Shown in pieces: positions 60,753-64,000 of a stretch of DNA of 64,000 nucleotides. The stretch is taken from contig NZ_WUUT01000005.1 in assembly GCF_009831575.1 (NCBI RefSeq), forward strand, positions 62,001 to 126,000, read 5' to 3'. The notes under the pieces were generated by a model. That model was not told the DNA's origin. It worked only from the letters and a program-made list of their open reading frames with translations, and searched no databases. The translations under genes were made by a program, and so were the position numbers. Source of the DNA: Halovenus carboxidivorans (lineage in GTDB: Archaea; Halobacteriota; Halobacteria; Halobacteriales; Haloarculaceae). Positions within the stretch are counted from its first letter, which is position 1, and every line of letters begins with the position of its first letter.

Positions 60753-62350
60753 CCGGATCACGCTCACTGCGGACGAGTTCGATGCTCGCGATCGGGCTCG
60801 GAGCCGTCGCCGGCGGGCTGTTGTTCCGAGAGGTGCTCGAACTCTGGGCGCCGGTCGTGATGGGGGTCGTCGGGATCCTCTGTCTGGCCGCGTGTTTCGC
60901 GCTGACCGATCACGGGGAGACCAGCCCGGGGCGGGGATTCGCACTCGGGCTACTGGCGATTCCCGTCGGGATCGGCTTCATCGGCGGCATCTTCGGGACG
61001 ACGCTGCTTCTGGTCGGCTCGCAGTTTCCGGTCCCGAGTTCGCCGCTGATCTCGGTCGCGATCCTGGAGATTCTCGGCGGGCTGAGCATCGTTATCGGCT
61101 GTACTATCGCGCTGTTCGGGTTCGTACTCGGCTGGCGTGACATTCTCGACGAACCCTCGCTGCGTGCGTATACCCGCATCGCGTTCGTGACGGCGAGCGC
61201 CCCGGTCACGACGGGACTGGTCCTGTTCGTCCGGGTCGCGCTCGGGGGGGCGCCGAGCGCCTCGCAGAGTCCGTTCGGGCAGGTGCTCGCCCGGTCTGTA
61301 CGGGTCGTCTTCGCTCCGAGGCTGACGCATCTCCACCTCGGATCGTTCCTGTTCGTCTTCACCGTCACCGGCGTCTCCGTGCTGCTGTTCCTCCGACAGG
61401 TGCCGGTGGCGGACCTGCTCGCCGGGGACGGCAACCGCTCCAGATACAGGACCGTCTCCCGGCTCACGAGTGGCCTGCGGGCTGCCGTCAGCCTGACCGG
61501 GGTCGCGATGGTCCCCGCTATCGTGATCGAGGCGAGCGTCCCCCCCGGGCAGTTGCAGGCGGCGCTCGGCCCCGGCCTCTACGCGGCGATCCAGTCCGTC
61601 ACGACAGCGGGCGCGCTCAGGGTACTACTGTTCGGCGTTGTCGTCGTCACAGTCGGCTGGATTCTGGTCGATTCGCTGTTACGGCAGTGGGCGGAGTGGT
61701 CCGAACCGGGCGGAAGCCAGTGGCTCGGCCCGTTCGCCGCCGGCTGTCTGCTCACCGTCGTCGCCGCCGCCACCGCCGGACGGGTATTCGACCGAATCCT
61801 CACCGAGACGACGGCCCGGTTGCCCTCGTCGCTGGCGCTGGAGGTCCAGAGCCGGGTGCTTCCGGTGGTCACCGTCTACGGCGAGACGGCGGTGGTCGTC
61901 CTGCTGGCCGGCGTGCTGGTTGCACTCGCGGGCGTGATCGGGCTGAGTTCGTGGTCGGCGGTCTACCTGGGCTATCTGACCGACGACGGCGCGGGCTTTT
62001 CGATCGCGAGCGGCGGATTGCTCCTCGGGGCGATCGGACTGGTCGTACAAGGGGGGCCGACCTGGCTCGTTCTCGGGACGGTCGTGGTGAGCCTCGCCGT
62101 CTGGGATATCGGTAACTTCGGCGCGGAACTCGACCGAGAGATCGGACCCGGCGAGAGCCGGGCCGTCGAGATAGTGCACGCGAGCGCCACGCTTCTGGTC
62201 GGTGCCGTCGCGCTGGCCGCCGCGTTCGCCCTGCTGTCGGTCGCTCCGGACTCGGTGAGCGCCTCGCCCCGCGCGACGCTCGCGGTCGCCTGCCTCGGCG
62301 GCGGGTTCATCGCCCTCTCGCTCGCGCTCCGGGACTCCGTGCTCGGGTGA
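60749..62350 (+). CDS. Polytopic membrane protein of the transglutaminase/DUF58 operon
   Basis: A 533-residue protein with about a dozen membrane helices (for example LAIGLGAVAGGLLFREVLEL, GFALGLLAIPVGIGFIGGIF). No catalytic motif. It matches the haloarchaeal membrane protein family found at the end of such operons (DUF7519-like, from memory). ATGA overlap with DUF58; ends two bases before the convergent helicase stop. Confidence 0.75.
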   Translation: MTGSRSLRTSSMLAIGLGAVAGGLLFREVLELWAPVVMGVVGILCLAACFALTDHGETSPGRGFALGLLAIPVGIGFIGGIFGTTLLLVGSQFPVPSSPLISVAILEILGGLSIVIGCTIALFGFVLGWRDILDEPSLRAYTRIAFVTASAPVTTGLVLFVRVALGGAPSASQSPFGQVLARSVRVVFAPRLTHLHLGSFLFVFTVTGVSVLLFLRQVPVADLLAGDGNRSRYRTVSRLTSGLRAAVSLTGVAMVPAIVIEASVPPGQLQAALGPGLYAAIQSVTTAGALRVLLFGVVVVTVGWILVDSLLRQWAEWSEPGGSQWLGPFAAGCLLTVVAAATAGRVFDRILTETTARLPSSLALEVQSRVLPVVTVYGETAVVVLLAGVLVALAGVIGLSSWSAVYLGYLTDDGAGFSIASGGLLLGAIGLVVQGGPTWLVLGTVVVSLAVWDIGNFGAELDREIGPGESRAVEIVHASATLLVGAVALAAAFALLSVAPDSVSASPRATLAVACLGGGFIALSLALRDSVLG

Positions 62351-62352
62351 GC

Positions 62353-64000
62353 TCACTCCTCCGGCCCGGGTTCCTCGGCCGCGTCGTCCGCGGAATCGTC
62401 GACTCTCTCCTCGAAGCCGCCGGATTCGACGGTCGTTTCGGTCACTCGGACGCCTTTCTCTGCGAGGTGGCGCATGCGGCGGCGGGCGAACTCCTCCTCG
62501 CGGGTCCCCTGGGTGGCGAGCACGTACATCTGCGCGCGGCCGGTGGGCCGCATCGTTCGGCCGGCGCGCTGTGTTCCCTGTCGTCGGGAGCCGCCCAGCC
62601 CGGAGGCCACGATAGCGAGCGCGGCGCTCGGGAGGTCGATCCCTTCGTCACCGACCCGCGAGACGATCAGCGTCGAGAGCGTCCCGTTGCGGAACTGCTC
62701 GAAGTACTGTTCCCGACGGGCGTGGGGCATCTCGCCGCTGATAAACGGTACCCCGAGCGCGTCGGCGTAGGCCCGGCCCTGGTCGAGATACTCGACGAAC
62801 ACGAGCGCCTGCTCGTCGGGATGGGCGCCCAGCAGCGCCTCGATCTCGCTCAGTTTCGCGGGGTTGGTCGCCGCGAGTTGGCGGCGTTCGTGGCCCTCCG
62901 AACTGACGTACTGGTTGCGCGCCTCGCGGTCGCCCCAGGGAACGAACCGAATCTCGACTTCCGGTTCGGCAACGTAGCCGGCCTCGAACAGTCCGTCCCA
63001 GTCCGTGCCGATCGGCGGGCCGATCAGCGTGAAGATGTCGCTCTCGTTGTCGTCTTCGCGGACGGGCGAGGAGGAGAGGCCGAGACGATGTCTCGTCTGG
63101 AGGTCGGCGCTGCGACGGTAGACGGGCGCGGAGATGTGATGCACCTCGTCGTAGACGATCAGGCCCCACTCGCGGCTGTCGAACAACTGGCGGTGTCGGT
63201 CCATCCCCGCGGTTCGGTAGGTGGCGATCGTGACCGGGCGGATCTCCTTCTGGCCGCCGTGGTACTCACCGATCTGCTCCGGATCTAAGTCGGTGCGTGC
63301 GAGCAGTTCGTCGCGCCACTGACTCGCCAGTTCCCGACCCGGCACGAGGATGAGCGTCTCGCCTTCGATCTCACTCAGGATGCCGAGTGCGGCGACTGTT
63401 TTGCCGCTGCCCGGCGGGCCGACGAGGACGCCGGAGGCGGTCTCCAGGAAGTTCGAGACCCACTGCTTCTGGTAGGAGCGCAGTTCCAGTTCTAACTCGA
63501 CCGGGAGCGGTTCCCCTCGCTCCAGGTCGCGCTCGTCCCGAACCGGATAGCCGGCCTCGTAGAGAATCCGTTTGACCGCCGCGATCGACTCCTCGGCGAC
63601 CCAGCTCTCGGTCTCGGAGATCGGCGCCCGTAGCTGGTCGTCGTCGAGTTTCTGCCGGGCGACGTTACCCATGAGATCGGCTGTCTGAGCTTCGAGCACC
63701 GTGTAGCCGTCCTCGTGGGTCCGCAGACGGAACTTGTTCGCCCGCTCGTACTGTGAGCGAATCCACGACTCCAGCGGGTCGGACCGCTCGGGCAACACCG
63801 ACCGGACGGTGCCGAGCAGATCGTCGAGCGTCTCGTACGGTGCCTGCCAGATGTCCTCCTGACGGATCTCGTACTTGTAAGCCCCCGAGCCAGTCGTCTC
63901 GACGAGGTGGGCGAACTGCGAAAGTTGTGCGCGGGTGAACTGCTCGGGCTGGTCGACGACGATCTCCCGGCGGTCCGGGAAGAGGATGACCCGCTCGCGG
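62353..64000 (-). CDS. XPB/Rad25-like DNA helicase (partial)
   Basis: Superfamily 2 DNA helicase, cut at its N-terminal side by the window edge: the frame is open from 63999 down to 62353, about 549 codons. Walker A is GPPGSGKTVAAL, motif II is YDEVHHISAP (DEVH type), and motif VI is QRAGRTMRPTGRAQMY. N-terminal sequence before it (QFAHLVETTGSGAYKYEIR...) fits archaeal XPB DRD-like regions. Bacterial/archaeal XPB-type enzymes act in DNA repair or transcription opening. The C-terminal tail is acidic. Confidence 0.88.
   Translation of the reverse strand, partial: RERVILFPDRREIVVDQPEQFTRAQLSQFAHLVETTGSGAYKYEIRQEDIWQAPYETLDDLLGTVRSVLPERSDPLESWIRSQYERANKFRLRTHEDGYTVLEAQTADLMGNVARQKLDDDQLRAPISETESWVAEESIAAVKRILYEAGYPVRDERDLERGEPLPVELELELRSYQKQWVSNFLETASGVLVGPPGSGKTVAALGILSEIEGETLILVPGRELASQWRDELLARTDLDPEQIGEYHGGQKEIRPVTIATYRTAGMDRHRQLFDSREWGLIVYDEVHHISAPVYRRSADLQTRHRLGLSSSPVREDDNESDIFTLIGPPIGTDWDGLFEAGYVAEPEVEIRFVPWGDREARNQYVSSEGHERRQLAATNPAKLSEIEALLGAHPDEQALVFVEYLDQGRAYADALGVPFISGEMPHARREQYFEQFRNGTLSTLIVSRVGDEGIDLPSAALAIVASGLGGSRRQGTQRAGRTMRPTGRAQMYVLATQGTREEEFARRRMRHLAEKGVRVTETTVESGGFEERVDDSADDAAEEPGPEE

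Overview
The window is a GC-rich, gene-dense piece of a haloarchaeal chromosome, probably from a Haloarcula/Halomicrobium-like member of the Halobacteria; the genus is a guess. The archaeal assignment rests on sn-glycerol-1-phosphate dehydrogenase, the GatE tRNA amidotransferase subunit, SBDS, HMG-CoA synthase, an AbrB-PhoU protein, a HalX response regulator, and promoters with TATA boxes 25-31 bases before the start codon (leaderless genes). The predicted proteins are very acidic. I see no rRNA, tRNA, CRISPR array, insertion sequence or prophage. No gap between genes exceeds 300 bases; the largest are 48615-48878 (264), 11319-11565 (247), 14554-14791 (238) and 5160-5389 (230).

Layout. 1-6388: phosphate uptake operon pstS-pstC-pstA-pstB (minus, pstB cut by the window edge), divergent from an AbrB-PhoU regulator. 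6557-8654: succinyl-CoA synthetase sucCD. 8766-14553: ZIP transporter, TRIC-like channel, a diverged HisG-like protein, a thioesterase, and a group of AsnC-type regulator, alpha/beta hydrolase and acyl-CoA dehydrogenase. 14792-18793: MBL-fold hydrolase, membrane-anchored gluzincin protease, PRC-barrel protein, membrane protein. 18799-23721: HflX, SBDS, a Dph6-type ligase, lipoprotein, an unlisted 48-residue zinc-binding protein, phosphoesterase and membrane protease. 23804-31569: aminotransferase, HalX regulator, many small haloarchaeal proteins, NikR, BolA, rhomboid protease, TrkA-N protein. 31748-34632: acyl-CoA carboxylase beta chain with an acyl-CoA dehydrogenase. 36485-40485: biotin operon bioB - putative bioU - bioF - bioD. 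41362-49562: HMG-CoA synthase, pilin-like surface protein, GTPBP1-like GTPase, FNT-UspA fusion. 49572-56035: GatE, G1P dehydrogenase, RqcH/NEMF, DUF309. 56129-62350: four-gene translationally coupled transglutaminase/DUF58 operon. 62353-64000: XPB-like helicase (partial).

How the genes work together. The biotin operon makes the cofactor needed by biotin-dependent carboxylases such as the one whose beta chain lies 5 kb upstream. It lacks bioA; an NAD(P)-binding reductase-like protein sits in its place and is best read as BioU. HflX, SBDS, RqcH and GatE are all translation or ribosome-quality functions. HMG-CoA synthase and G1P dehydrogenase both serve archaeal isoprenoid ether lipid synthesis. 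Most of the sequence is ordinary haloarchaeal core genome. The points most worth following are the BioU candidate, the HisG-like paralogue, the transglutaminase/DUF58 operon without MoxR, the hairpin enclosing the sucD start, the FNT-UspA fusion, and the anchored gluzincin.
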